Assembly: GCA_002394365.1 (NCBI GenBank)
Contig: DGTQ01000001.1
Span: 1-35,098 of the forward strand
Source: Prevotellaceae bacterium UBA4332
GTDB taxonomy: Bacteria > Bacteroidota > Bacteroidia > Bacteroidales > Bacteroidaceae
DNA length: 35,098 bases
Reading direction: 5' to 3'
Shown: positions 7,125-15,408 of the stretch, one piece after another
Layout of the letters: each line of letters opens with the position of its first letter
How positions within the stretch are numbered: the first letter of the stretch is position 1
Made by a program: the position numbers and the translations under genes
The notes under the pieces: generated by a model
What the model was told of the DNA's origin: nothing
What the model saw: the letters and a program-made list of their open reading frames with translations, nothing else
Database searches by the model: none

Positions 7125-8630
7125 TTATTCTTTAACATACTCTGAGAAGTCCGTAAGGTGCATATCACCCTTGCGGCGCAGCGTGTCGTGCATAGCAAAA
7201 GCGCAAGGCAGGTTGTGGTGGGTATGACCACCTGTTGCCAGCTTCAGATATTCGCGCAACAAAGGACGATAGTCTGGGTGAGCACAGTTCTCTATTATGC
7301 AGTGTGCACGCTCCAGCGGACTCTTTCCGCGAAGGTCTGCTATACCCTGTTCGGTAATGATTACATTGACATCGTGCTCTGAGTGGTCCTGATGGCTCAC
7401 AAAAGGCACAATAGCAGAAATCAATCCGCCCTTTGCCACAGAAGAACAAGTGAAGATAGAGATGTAGGCATTACGCTCAAAATCTCCAGAACCACCGATA
7501 CCGTTCATCATCTTTGTGCCAGAGATGTGGGTAGAGTTGGCATTACCATATATATCTACTTCTATGGCGGTATTGATAGCTATTACTCCCAGTCGGCGAA
7601 TTACCTCAGGAGAATTGGAAATCTCAGACTGACGGATAATCAGGTGCTTTGAGAAAAGGTCGATGTTGTCATAAACCTTTGCCAGACACTCGTTGTCAAC
7701 AGTCAGCGAACAAGTAGAGGCATCTTTTACTCTGCCGTCAAGCATCATGTCAACGATAGCGTTCTGCAATACCTCTGTGTAGATATTGAAGTCTGGTATG
7801 TCCTTGTCTTTTCCGAGGGCTGCAAGTATAGCATTTGCCGTTGACCCTACTCCACTCTGCAGAGGCAGGAATGTAGAAGGAATGATGCCACGCTTCATGT
7901 CGTTCAGAAGGAAGTGGGCCACGTTGGCACCTATCTGGTCTGTCACAGGGTCTGTTCCCTTGAAGGCGCGAGCCTCATCAGGCAGATTGCACTCCACCAC
8001 ACCTACAACCTTCTTCTTGTCTATCTCGAGGTATGGGGTACCTATGCGGTCGCTCACCTTTGTTATCATGATAGGCTGGCGGAAAGGAGCATCGAGAGGC
8101 TGATACACATCATGCAACATCGCTGCACCCTCACTATGGAAGCTGTTCAGCTCTATTATAACCTTTTCAGCCATCATAGCCACCGTAGGAGCTATGCCAC
8201 CAGCAGAAGTGAGGAACACGCGATACTTGTCGCCTGCATCCTCCAGCTTACACACCTCAATAATGCCCCAATTCAACGGACCGAAGAAGCCGTAACGCAA
8301 CTCTTGCGCCATGTGTGAAAGGTGCAGGTCGTTGTAGGCTATCTCGTTCTTGTTGACGTGTGTGCGGAAATCCGCATTGGTAGTGTAAGGAGCACGAAAC
8401 TTTATGGCACCTGCCGCAGCAAGGTCGCCATCAGTGCTCTGTCCCGTAGAGGCACCCGTGAAAAGACTTACCTTAAATTCGTTACCCTTCTCGTGTTCTG
8501 CAACGGCTATCTTAGCCAGTTCCTTTGTGGTTGCCTTTGGCACACCTGCAGGAGTAAATCCGCTAAGTCCGATGGAATCGCCGTTTTTAATCATCAATGC
8601 TGCTTCCACAGCAGTAATCTTGGTGTACAT
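7125..8630 (-). CDS. Acetyl-CoA hydrolase / succinyl-CoA:acetate CoA-transferase family
   Basis: A 501-residue protein, the usual length for the acetyl-CoA hydrolase/transferase family (Cat1, AarC, SCACT). Visible landmarks: GDSIGLSGFTPAG near the N-terminus; LQSGVGSTANAILAAL (about 257-272); the region IYTEVLQ, with the predicted catalytic Glu at about 286 that forms the glutamyl-CoA thioester; and the oxyanion loop GIGGSGDF (377-384), followed by EQGIADLRGKSP. The likely reaction is CoA transfer between acetate and succinate or a similar acid, or acetyl-CoA hydrolysis, in fermentative acetate metabolism in the cytoplasm. The sequence does not decide between transferase and hydrolase. A minus-strand -7 box lies about 50 bp upstream. 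Confidence 0.92.
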   Translation of the reverse strand: MYTKITAVEAALMIKNGDSIGLSGFTPAGVPKATTKELAKIAVAEHEKGNEFKVSLFTGASTGQSTDGDLAAAGAIKFRAPYTTNADFRTHVNKNEIAYNDLHLSHMAQELRYGFFGPLNWGIIEVCKLEDAGDKYRVFLTSAGGIAPTVAMMAEKVIIELNSFHSEGAAMLHDVYQPLDAPFRQPIMITKVSDRIGTPYLEIDKKKVVGVVECNLPDEARAFKGTDPVTDQIGANVAHFLLNDMKRGIIPSTFLPLQSGVGSTANAILAALGKDKDIPDFNIYTEVLQNAIVDMMLDGRVKDASTCSLTVDNECLAKVYDNIDLFSKHLIIRQSEISNSPEVIRRLGVIAINTAIEVDIYGNANSTHISGTKMMNGIGGSGDFERNAYISIFTCSSVAKGGLISAIVPFVSHQDHSEHDVNVIITEQGIADLRGKSPLERAHCIIENCAHPDYRPLLREYLKLATGGHTHHNLPCAFAMHDTLRRKGDMHLTDFSEYVKE

Positions 8631-8678
8631 AATTATCCTTTACCTTAAATGTTTTATCCTCAGTTTAATAATTACGTG

Positions 8679-8686
8679 CAAAGGTA
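8679..8686 (-). promoter_or_regulatory. Possible -7 box for the CoA-transferase gene
   Basis: TACCTTTG on the minus strand, about 50 bp before the ATG at 8630, matches the Bacteroidota -7 motif. A TTTG at the right -33 distance was not found. Confidence 0.4.
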
Positions 8687-8751
8687 CTCAATTTTTTTCA
8701 AATTTCTATTTGCACTTCACATTTTCTCACAAAATGTGCAATATTTTAATT

Positions 8752-11700
8752 TTAATACGCTTTTTCTACCGTTGCATCGGTATAATAGTGTTTCAGAATG
8801 TCATTATAGGCTATGCCCCTTGCGCCCATCACTGCAGCGCCAATCTGGCAAAGTCCTACTCCGTGTCCCCAGCCCTTGCCGTTCAGGATAAAGCGTTGCG
8901 GATATCCGTCGCCGTCCTCGCCCTTAGTGAGCACTGTGAAGGCAGAACTATACAGGTGGGTCTTGCTGAGAGCCTTGCGTATCTCCAGTTCCTTTCCTAT
9001 GGTGAACGTCTTGTTTTCGCCTACTATCTTGAGCATTGATATTCTTCCGCTCTTGCCCCTCTCTACAGCCTCGAGCGTCATGATGCGTCCGAAATCTATC
9101 TTGAGCTTCTCGCTCACGAGGGCAGAGAGTTCTTCCTGCGTATAGTTTATCATCCAGTCGTAGAAATCTACCGTCTCCTGGTCGTAATCATTGAGCACCT
9201 CCGAGAGTATCTTCTTGTCCTGCGTATTGCAATAAGGGTCCTGCACGCTCTTCAGATACGGTTTGTCTATGTTCTCCCAGCAGTATCTGTACTCCTCGGT
9301 CACTCCTCCACAACACTTAGAGAATCTGGCGTCGCATATCTCGCCATCATAGGTTAACACCTGTCCTCGGGTAGCTTTTACGGCTTCCTTTACATGAGGG
9401 TTGAGAGCGTTGGTTATACCCTGATAACGCTGGCAATGGTCATCGGCACACACGTCGAAGATGGTGTGGTCTTCTCTGTCGTACCACCTTATGAGCATAT
9501 CGTCCTTCTTTATGAAAGAGAAAAAGTCGCCTGCCTTATCCTTCAACTGAGTGCGACGCTCCATCTGTGCCAACAGCCAGGAACGGCTTATCACAGAGTG
9601 AGCCTTGAGCAGTTCCAAACTTGATGTAGCAGACATCTCGCTCGATATGACGCTCTCGAGATACTTTTCTACTGGCAACTCGTTGATAGCACATATCTTG
9701 TCTTCCTCCACCACGAGTCGGAGTGCTCCGAGGAATGTCTGCGTCTGCTTGCGCTCCCAATGGAAGTTAACACCTATTATCACGTTTTGCAGGGTGAAAG
9801 AAGCGTCGTTCGACTTTGGCACAAACATAAGTTCCCTGTATTGCACGCCTCTCCACAATATCGAGCCCTCGGAGAAGCTCACAACCTGTTCTCCTTCTAT
9901 CTCCTCCCCTTTGGCTGTGTAGGGAGAGTTAAGACTGAAGTGCAGCTCTGTGGCACTCACTATTCCCACCTTCACATCAGGTTGTGCAGGCAGTTTCTTC
10001 AGGTATTTCTCCGATTTCCTGTTGCCCGTCTCGGCTTCTTTTATTCTCTCCGTCAGGTCTGTTGCCTGCTCTGGGGTGATGCTTACCTCCTGCAGGATAG
10101 CAGTTGCCGCTTCTGCGTCTATCTTCTCGAAGTCCTCCTTGCGAGGCACTATCACAAGACCAGCCATATCCAGTGCTCCAGGACTTATCATCATGCCGTC
10201 TTCTCCTGTGGTGGTATAGCAGTCTGGTCTGTGCTTACTCCTTGGGAATACCAGCAGCACGTATTCTTCCTCCATGCGCCAGGCTACTATATTCATCATC
10301 GGTTCTTCGCCCTCTGGTGTACTCTGCTTCATGGCTCGATAGAGTCTCTTGAAGAGTTTCTTGCCTGTCTCTGCGTGCTGGGTGCGTATTGCAAATACTG
10401 GCACCACATACTCCGTTATCAGTCCGAGGCAGTCTCCGTTTCCTGTTTCCGACACCATCTGCATGGTTCTCACCAGTCTTTGCCAGTCTGCCTGTATGGG
10501 CAACAATCCTGATGTGCCTGCCTGCAGGTGCATGTGGTCTGGTGCAGAGGCTCCGCACTTAGGACCATTATAAAACACCGTCAGCGAGGGATAGCGCTGC
10601 AACAGGTTGAAAAACTCGATGAAATGGTCTGAAATTCGCTGTGGCTCGTGCTTCAGACTTGGTATGGTGTAGTGTTGGGGCAGGATGGGGAAAGGATTTA
10701 CGAGAATCTCCATCGTCTGCACGTTGTCCTCATCGAAGAGTGGTTTCGTCAGCTGCTCTTTCGGGCGATTCTGGCTACACAAGAAGCAGGGACGCTTCAT
10801 GAGCGAATCCTTGTCAATCTTTGCCGATGTTGATACTATGCGAGCCGGATTATGCTGCGCTGTCAAGGCTCCAAGAGGCTTTGTCTCCACATACTGCAGG
10901 TCGCTGTATCGCTGGTGCACGTCCTCCCAGCGCTCCAGCTGGCGGTTGAAGAATCTCTGCAGGGAGTTGGTAGATTCTACCTCCATTTCCCCAGCCAGCG
11001 TGCGCTGGCGAGCCTTCAACTCTATTGTGCGCAGTCTGTCCTTGTAAAGGTTGTTTGCGTTTACCTTCTCTATGCTCAGGGCTGCATCGCTGTTTCCTCC
11101 CCACCTGCGGCAGAGGTACAGTTCCTCGTATATTCTGCCTATGCGGAAGTGTCGGCTAAAGGCAAGTCCGAGGGCATAATCCTCACCATAACTCGTGTTG
11201 GGGAAACCTATCTCGCGGAGCAGCGGGGTGAAGAATGCTCGCGGAGCTCCGAGCCCGTTTATGCGAAGGGCATTGTTAGGTCCATTCTCCTCCGTCCACT
11301 CCTTGTGGTCTATTATGCCAGGAGGCAGGGTGTTGAGGTCGAAATCACACATACGGTAAGCGCCTATCACCATAGCTGCCTTCTGCTGGTAGAAGCAATC
11401 CACTATCTTCTGCAAGGTGTTAGGGCTGCTGTAGAGGTCATCTGAGTCCAGCTGAACGGCAAAACGTCCGCATTCATCGCTGTTTATAGCCTCGTTCCAG
11501 CATCCTCCTATGCCTAAATCTGTGCGTTCAGGCACAATATGCACCATTTTATCGGGGTTTTCCTCTTTTATCCTTTGCAGAATTTCCGTGGTTCCATCGG
11601 TAGAATGGTTGTCAACTACTATCACGTTGAACTTAAAACTTGGACTCTGCTCCAAGGCACTCTTTACTGCATCAGCTATAGTCTTAGCCCTGTTGAATAC

Positions 11701-12426
11701 GGGGATGATTACTGAAGCCTCAACGCTGAATATCTGTTCGTTGAAGTCGGGCTCAAACCTTGTTGTAGTGTCTATCTTTGCCCCTATCGCCTCCAGATGC
11801 TCGGTTGCAGCATGCTCCATTTCTATCTGCACACTGCGGTTGCGGGGGTTCACGTAGTCAAACTGCTTCTCTCCACTCTTTCTGCTATCCAGCTCCACCT
11901 CCGTGTATAACAGCTCGTTCAGGTGGAATATTACTCCGTTTCTCTGCAAAAACAAGCGAAGGGCATAAAGGGCTGCATAGGCATAGTCGTTCTTCTGCTG
12001 CTTTATGAACTCCTTCAGGCAGGCTGTCCGAATCAAGAGCAGCTGTCCGAAGTCGAAATCGTCTCTCAGCGCTCCCTCCTGACAGTCTATCAGGGGGTGT
12101 TTCTCTATCACCCTGCTACCGTCTTCTGCCACTTTTTGGTCGAAGTGATCGGCATAAATCATCACCGCGTTGGTCTCTACAGCCGTGCGCAACATTCTCT
12201 CCAGAGCACGCTGTCCGAGCACAACGGGCGTCGTCTTCTGCGATATGAGTACAAACTCCGCTGTTGCCACCTCAGCAATATGCCTCAGCGTCATCATCTG
12301 CTGCACAGGCTGCCTCTCAAGCAGCGTGATATTCCTCACGGCATTCTCTCTCTGCAGGGCATCAACCACACCCTGCAACTGTCCCGCATCGTCGCAGGGC
12401 CAGAATATGTCAATCTTCTGTATCAT
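8752..12426 (-). CDS. Fusion: GT2 glycosyltransferase + HIT-like DUF4922 + SpoIID/LytB domain
   Basis: A 1224-residue three-part protein without signal peptide or obvious membrane segment. Residues 1 to about 230 look like a degenerate GT-A fold. Residues about 236-450 are a family 2 glycosyltransferase: SVIIPVFNRAKTI, VVDNHSTDGT (270-279) and the DxD-type QLDSDD (325-330). Residues about 540-760 match DUF4922, related to HIT/GalT-like nucleotidyl transferases or phosphorylases: a CxxC pair at C547/C550 and the active-site motif H631-M-H633-L-Q635 in GASAPDHMHLQ. Residues about 815-1224 are a SpoIID/LytB domain: E930 in ISSEM is the expected catalytic acid, C993 and C998 lie in a likely metal site (DVCADDHCQ), and GKGWGHGVGLCQIGA is at 1183-1197. 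SpoIID normally cleaves denuded peptidoglycan outside the membrane, so its union with cytosolic-type enzymes is odd. The start overlaps the upstream gene by 17 bp. Confidence 0.85.
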   Translation of the reverse strand: MIQKIDIFWPCDDAGQLQGVVDALQRENAVRNITLLERQPVQQMMTLRHIAEVATAEFVLISQKTTPVVLGQRALERMLRTAVETNAVMIYADHFDQKVAEDGSRVIEKHPLIDCQEGALRDDFDFGQLLLIRTACLKEFIKQQKNDYAYAALYALRLFLQRNGVIFHLNELLYTEVELDSRKSGEKQFDYVNPRNRSVQIEMEHAATEHLEAIGAKIDTTTRFEPDFNEQIFSVEASVIIPVFNRAKTIADAVKSALEQSPSFKFNVIVVDNHSTDGTTEILQRIKEENPDKMVHIVPERTDLGIGGCWNEAINSDECGRFAVQLDSDDLYSSPNTLQKIVDCFYQQKAAMVIGAYRMCDFDLNTLPPGIIDHKEWTEENGPNNALRINGLGAPRAFFTPLLREIGFPNTSYGEDYALGLAFSRHFRIGRIYEELYLCRRWGGNSDAALSIEKVNANNLYKDRLRTIELKARQRTLAGEMEVESTNSLQRFFNRQLERWEDVHQRYSDLQYVETKPLGALTAQHNPARIVSTSAKIDKDSLMKRPCFLCSQNRPKEQLTKPLFDEDNVQTMEILVNPFPILPQHYTIPSLKHEPQRISDHFIEFFNLLQRYPSLTVFYNGPKCGASAPDHMHLQAGTSGLLPIQADWQRLVRTMQMVSETGNGDCLGLITEYVVPVFAIRTQHAETGKKLFKRLYRAMKQSTPEGEEPMMNIVAWRMEEEYVLLVFPRSKHRPDCYTTTGEDGMMISPGALDMAGLVIVPRKEDFEKIDAEAATAILQEVSITPEQATDLTERIKEAETGNRKSEKYLKKLPAQPDVKVGIVSATELHFSLNSPYTAKGEEIEGEQVVSFSEGSILWRGVQYRELMFVPKSNDASFTLQNVIIGVNFHWERKQTQTFLGALRLVVEEDKICAINELPVEKYLESVISSEMSATSSLELLKAHSVISRSWLLAQMERRTQLKDKAGDFFSFIKKDDMLIRWYDREDHTIFDVCADDHCQRYQGITNALNPHVKEAVKATRGQVLTYDGEICDARFSKCCGGVTEEYRYCWENIDKPYLKSVQDPYCNTQDKKILSEVLNDYDQETVDFYDWMINYTQEELSALVSEKLKIDFGRIMTLEAVERGKSGRISMLKIVGENKTFTIGKELEIRKALSKTHLYSSAFTVLTKGEDGDGYPQRFILNGKGWGHGVGLCQIGAAVMGARGIAYNDILKHYYTDATVEKAY

Positions 12427-12892
12427 GCTCTTCCAAAAATCTCATATACGTGCGAATGGCAAGTTCCACCATCTTCACACAAGGGCGTTTCTTATAGTAT
12501 TCGTCTGTCCTTGCCTCTGGCGTAGGCTCAGTCGTAACATTCTTCACATAACCTCTCAACAGTTCTCTGCAAATCAGCGAACCCGTCTGCTCCTTGAACA
12601 TTCCAGCAAGCTCCTGCACTGCCTTGTAGTTCTTTGCCTTCACCTCCTGGTTCGCCTCTTCCGTAGCTATCTCCAGTCCTGCCAGCATGAACATGCCCGA
12701 TGCCGTACCACACGTCTCGCGCATTCTGCCTATGCCTCCGCCGAAGGATGCTGACATCCTCGCCATCAGTCCCTCAGGCACATCATACCAGTCGGCGAAA
12801 GCCAGCGTTACAGCCTGACTGCAGTTGTAGCCCTGCTTGAACAGCGCCACTCCTTTTGCCACTCTGCGTTCTGTTTCTTCTTTCCAATCCAT
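12410..12892 (-). CDS. C_GCAxxG_C_C family protein
   Basis: A 160-residue protein with the four conserved Cys of the C_GCAxxG_C_C family (TIGR01909): C24 in YNCSQAV, C61 in TCGTASGM, C108 in SLICREL and C138 in RPCVKM, along with the Gly-rich segment SASFGGGIGRM. The family is thought to be redox- or metal-related, but its function is not established. It is the first gene of a two-gene unit and overlaps the 1224-residue fusion gene by 17 bp, which points to translational coupling. A -7 box TACCTTTG ends eight bases before the ATG, so the transcript may be nearly leaderless. Confidence 0.85.
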   Translation of the reverse strand: MDWKEETERRVAKGVALFKQGYNCSQAVTLAFADWYDVPEGLMARMSASFGGGIGRMRETCGTASGMFMLAGLEIATEEANQEVKAKNYKAVQELAGMFKEQTGSLICRELLRGYVKNVTTEPTPEARTDEYYKKRPCVKMVELAIRTYMRFLEEHDTED

Positions 12893-12900
12893 ACTTCCTG

Positions 12901-12908
12901 CAAAGGTA
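12901..12908 (-). promoter_or_regulatory. -7 box for the C_GCAxxG_C_C gene
   Basis: TACCTTTG on the minus strand fits the Bacteroidota -7 consensus and lies eight bases from the ATG at 12892. The implied transcript is nearly leaderless. No -33 TTTG at 19-21 bp was seen. Confidence 0.45.
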
Positions 12909-13135
12909 CGAAAAAATTACAAAAAAATAAGTATTTACTTGGCAGGAATTGAAATATTTTGTATCTCCGCACCAACTACGGAAAAAATCGTAACGAAAAA
13001 AATCGTAATACGGAAAATCCCCTTAAATTTGGAACCTTTCTATCATTTTGGGAATTGCATGATTCTAATTGCCTTTGCATAGCCTCAGAGTGCAGGAACA
13101 TAGCCCCTTCGCGTTGTGGCTTTGCTTCTATGTTG

Positions 13136-13350
13136 AATTTGCTAGTTAATTTGATGAATTTGCTAGCAAATTTGGCGAATTTACTAGCAAATTTGAAGTA
13201 GAGGCTAAGCACCTGCTCGGAGGGGCTAAGCAAGGGCAGGCGGAAGCTAAGCATCTGCAAGGGGAAGCTAAGCATCTGCATGAGGAAGCTAAGTTTCCGC
13301 AGGGGAAAGCTAAGCGTCCGCAGGGGAAAGCTAAGCATCAGAACGGAGAA
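13136..13350. repeat. Ten-unit 21-bp phased repeat array
   Basis: The core GCTAG or GCTAAG (ACTAG in the third unit) starts at 13141, 13162, 13183, 13204, 13225, 13246, 13267, 13288, 13309 and 13330, every step exactly 21 bp. The first three units are A/T-rich (AATTTGCTAGCAAATTTGGC type) and contain the perfect palindrome AAATTTGCTAGCAAATTT or close variants. The last seven are purine-rich (GCTAAGCATCTGCAAGGGGA type). The phase carries across the change in unit composition. The core is shared with the array at 413-538. Confidence 0.88.
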
Positions 13351-13425
13351 GGAACGGGGCAAAAAACAACCGAAGAGCTGACATCACGTCGCCCCTCGGT
13401 AAAAAGAAAGGAAATTAATATAGAA

Positions 13426-13444
13426 ATATCGATGGAATCGATAT
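13426..13444 (-). terminator. Possible weak terminator after lepB
   Basis: A perfect inverted repeat ATATCGAT-GGA-ATCGATAT lies nine bases after the lepB stop on the minus strand, followed by modestly T-rich sequence. The stem is A/T-rich and short, so it may be only a 3'-end stabilising hairpin. Confidence 0.4.
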
Positions 13445-13452
13445 CTTTTTCG

Positions 13453-14895
13453 TTATTTTATGTTGTCAACGAAACGGAAAAGTCGTTGCCAGCGTACTCC
13501 GTTGAAGCCCCTGCGGTCTGGGTCGCTCGACCACCAGATGAAGATAGGCTTGCCCACGATGTGGTCTTCGGGCACGAAGCCCCAATAGCGTGAGTCGGCA
13601 CTGTTATGGCGATTGTCGCCCATCATCCAATAGTAGTCCATCTTGAAGGTGTACTCTTTTGCCTCCTTGCCGTTGATGAGTATCTTGCCGTCGCGTGTTA
13701 CCTGAAGGTCGTTGCCTTCATATACTCGGATAGGGCGCTCGTAGACAGGCAGGTTCTCGAGGGTGAGCTTAACGCTCTTGCCTTTCTGCGGAATCCATAC
13801 GGGACCGTAGTTGTCGCGCGTCCAGCCATAACGGGCATTCAGGGGATAGATGTCGCCAACTATCTGCTCTGTGTTAAGGCTTATCGACTGCACGAGGTCC
13901 TTGCGCTTGGAGAGCTCTGCCACAGCACGCTTGGTGAGGGGCATATAGCCAAACTGGTTGAGCTGGGTAAGGTCTTCCTGAGATATGCCGAGTTCCTTCA
14001 TGAGGTCATCTGGCAGCATCTGCCTGAGCTTTACGAAGTAGGTATATTGCACGTTCTCTGGCTCTTTGTTTGGCTTGCCGTCGATATACACTATGCGGTT
14101 CTTTATCTGCAAGGTCTGACCTGGCAGTCCTACACAGCGCTTGACGTAGTTCTCTCTGCGGTCAACGGGGCGAGAGATGAGCTTGCCATACTCGTTGGGG
14201 TCAGAGAGTATGTACTGTCTGCCTGCGTGGTAGGCGAGTTCGTAGAAATGGCGCAGGTCCATAGGCTGCAAACTGTCGAGGGGCACCTTGATGCCTTGCT
14301 GAAGGAGTATCTGCTGACCATAACCATAGCACATCTGGTAGTAGTCCTGTGGTTGCCAGCGTGGTTCGCTGACAACGGTGTCGCCTGCTGGGTAGTTGAA
14401 CACTACGATGTCGTTGAGCTTTATCTTGCCCAAGCCTGGCGCACGACGGTAGTCCCACTGCGGCCACTCTATATACGACTTGATATTGCCTACTGGCAGG
14501 GTGTGCTGCGTAAGGGGCATAGTAAGCGGAGTCTGCGGTATGCGTGGACCGTAGCTCACCTTGCTCACAAAGAGGTAGTCGCCCGTGAGCAGAGATTTCT
14601 CAAGCGAGCTTGAGGGAATGACGTAGTTCTGGAAGAAGAAAAGGTTGATGAAATATACTGCCACCAAAGCAAAGACAAGGGCATCTACCCACGACATTAT
14701 CATGCGTGGGAAACTGTCGAGGTCCTTCCACCAGTCCCAGCGTATCTTCCTCGAGATATAGGCATCATAGATGAACGGAACTACCACGAGTCCCAGCCAG
14801 CTCTTCAGCCACCAAAGGAAAGCAAGGTAGAGCACGAGGACGATGATGAACTTCGCCCACTGCACCTTCATATTTGGTTGATTCTTCTTTTTCAT
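13453..14895 (-). CDS. lepB: Signal peptidase I
   Basis: A 480-residue S26 family signal peptidase, longer than the E. coli enzyme, as is usual in Bacteroidota. Two hydrophobic N-terminal segments (about 14-43 and 66-88) anchor it in the inner membrane. The catalytic Ser-Lys pair is visible: S97 in VIPSSSLEKSLLTGDYLFV and K252 in NYVKRCVGLPG. The conserved box GDNRHNSADSRYWGFVP lies at 426-442. The residue after the catalytic Ser is Leu rather than the common Met. Large insertions lie between the boxes (about 180-245 and 280-345). It removes signal peptides from exported proteins. It lies downstream of dapB with a repeat-flanked four-helix-bundle gene between them. Confidence 0.94.
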   Translation of the reverse strand: MKKKNQPNMKVQWAKFIIVLVLYLAFLWWLKSWLGLVVVPFIYDAYISRKIRWDWWKDLDSFPRMIMSWVDALVFALVAVYFINLFFFQNYVIPSSSLEKSLLTGDYLFVSKVSYGPRIPQTPLTMPLTQHTLPVGNIKSYIEWPQWDYRRAPGLGKIKLNDIVVFNYPAGDTVVSEPRWQPQDYYQMCYGYGQQILLQQGIKVPLDSLQPMDLRHFYELAYHAGRQYILSDPNEYGKLISRPVDRRENYVKRCVGLPGQTLQIKNRIVYIDGKPNKEPENVQYTYFVKLRQMLPDDLMKELGISQEDLTQLNQFGYMPLTKRAVAELSKRKDLVQSISLNTEQIVGDIYPLNARYGWTRDNYGPVWIPQKGKSVKLTLENLPVYERPIRVYEGNDLQVTRDGKILINGKEAKEYTFKMDYYWMMGDNRHNSADSRYWGFVPEDHIVGKPIFIWWSSDPDRRGFNGVRWQRLFRFVDNIK

Positions 14896-14911
14896 AATTT
14901 TTTCTTTTAAT

Positions 14912-14957
14912 TGGAAGTAAAGAGCTATTGCTCTGGAAGTAAAACTGGAAGTAAAGA
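14912..14957. repeat. Right-hand repeat arm of four-helix cassette 1
   Basis: Plus strand: units TGGAAGTAAA recur at 14912, 14934 and 14946, two of them followed by small hairpins (GAGCTATTGCTC and GAGCTATGCTC). The block CTGGAAGTAAAAC-TGGAAGTAAAG is the inverted counterpart of the GTGGGAGTAAAA array at 15337-15408. It lies between the four-helix gene and the lepB start. Confidence 0.75.
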
Positions 14958-14958
14958 G

Positions 14959-15336
14959 CTATGCTCTGGAACTTTTATTATTCTTAATGGCTTCTGCATA
15001 GCCATTAAGTTTCCAACTTGTTCCATTAACAAGATATTCCAGATGATCTGACGTCTCTCTATCAATATAGTTAATATCAAGCGACAATACTATGTAGTAA
15101 CGACATTCCTCTAATGAACCTTGGGCTATATTTAAGAAGCGAAGTTTATCTGCTTCACTCATTTTACGATATCCCTCACAAATGTTGGCAGCTATACTCA
15201 CAGCAGCCCTTCGAAACTGCGATATTAAGCCATAGCGTTCATCCTCGGGAAAAGATTTCGTAACTTGATATACTTCCAACACAAACGCATGTGCCTTCTG
15301 CCAGCATTCCAAGTCCTTAAAACTTCTACTTCCCAT
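14959..15336 (-). CDS. Four-helix-bundle protein, S23/IVS type (TIGR02436)
   Basis: A 125-residue protein with the pattern of the S23/23S-rRNA-intervening-sequence family: FKDLECWQKAHAFVLEVY, then FPEDERYGLISQFRRAAVSI-ANICEGY, then LRFLNIAQGSLEE. All-helical, no signal peptide. Family members were first found as ORFs inside intervening sequences of 23S rRNA genes, and their activity is unclear. The ATG lies inside a 12-bp repeat unit (encoding GSRSF), and the last codons (SSRA, stop) lie inside the opposite repeat arm. The gene separates dapB from lepB and is enclosed by inverted repeat arms. Its relative at 22819-23190 has the same arrangement with different repeats. Confidence 0.9.
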   Translation of the reverse strand: MGSRSFKDLECWQKAHAFVLEVYQVTKSFPEDERYGLISQFRRAAVSIAANICEGYRKMSEADKLRFLNIAQGSLEECRYYIVLSLDINYIDRETSDHLEYLVNGTSWKLNGYAEAIKNNKSSRA

Positions 15337-15408
15337 TTTTATCCACTTTTACTCCCACTTCTACTTCCACTTTTACTCCCACTTTTACTCCCACTTTTAC
15401 TCCCACTT
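15337..15408. repeat. 12-bp tandem repeat array, left-hand arm of four-helix cassette 1
   Basis: Minus strand, reading from the dapB stop: GTGGGAGTAAAA three times, then GTGGAAGTAGAA, GTGGGAGTAAAA and a shortened unit GTGGATAAAA leading into the ATG of the four-helix gene. A further related unit (GGGAAGTAGAA) starts the coding region. The array fills the whole dapB to four-helix-gene spacer. Against the opposite arm, 19 of 24 positions match and two more allow G-U pairing in RNA. Confidence 0.9.

Larger units (their letters stand above)
12909..13452. other. Intergenic region with 21-bp repeat array, no gene
   Basis: An A/T-rich stretch (12909-13080), the ten-unit 21-bp array (13136-13350), and a palindromic hairpin (13426-13444) after the lepB stop. 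A minus-strand open frame at 12976-13362 encodes only a reiterated LSFPL-type peptide that follows the array, and is not accepted as a gene. Confidence 0.7.

Noticed and set aside
8718..8738. Hairpin CACATTTT...AAAATGTG after the fusion gene as terminator
   Set aside because: No T-run follows on the minus strand where the gene is transcribed, and the stem is A/T-rich.
12976..13362. Minus-strand open frame with reiterated LSFPL motifs
   Set aside because: A translation of the 21-bp array and its A/T-rich units, with no protein-like composition.
13606..14613. 335-residue plus-strand frame opposite lepB
   Set aside because: An antisense shadow of a well-supported signal peptidase gene, with no recognisable motif.
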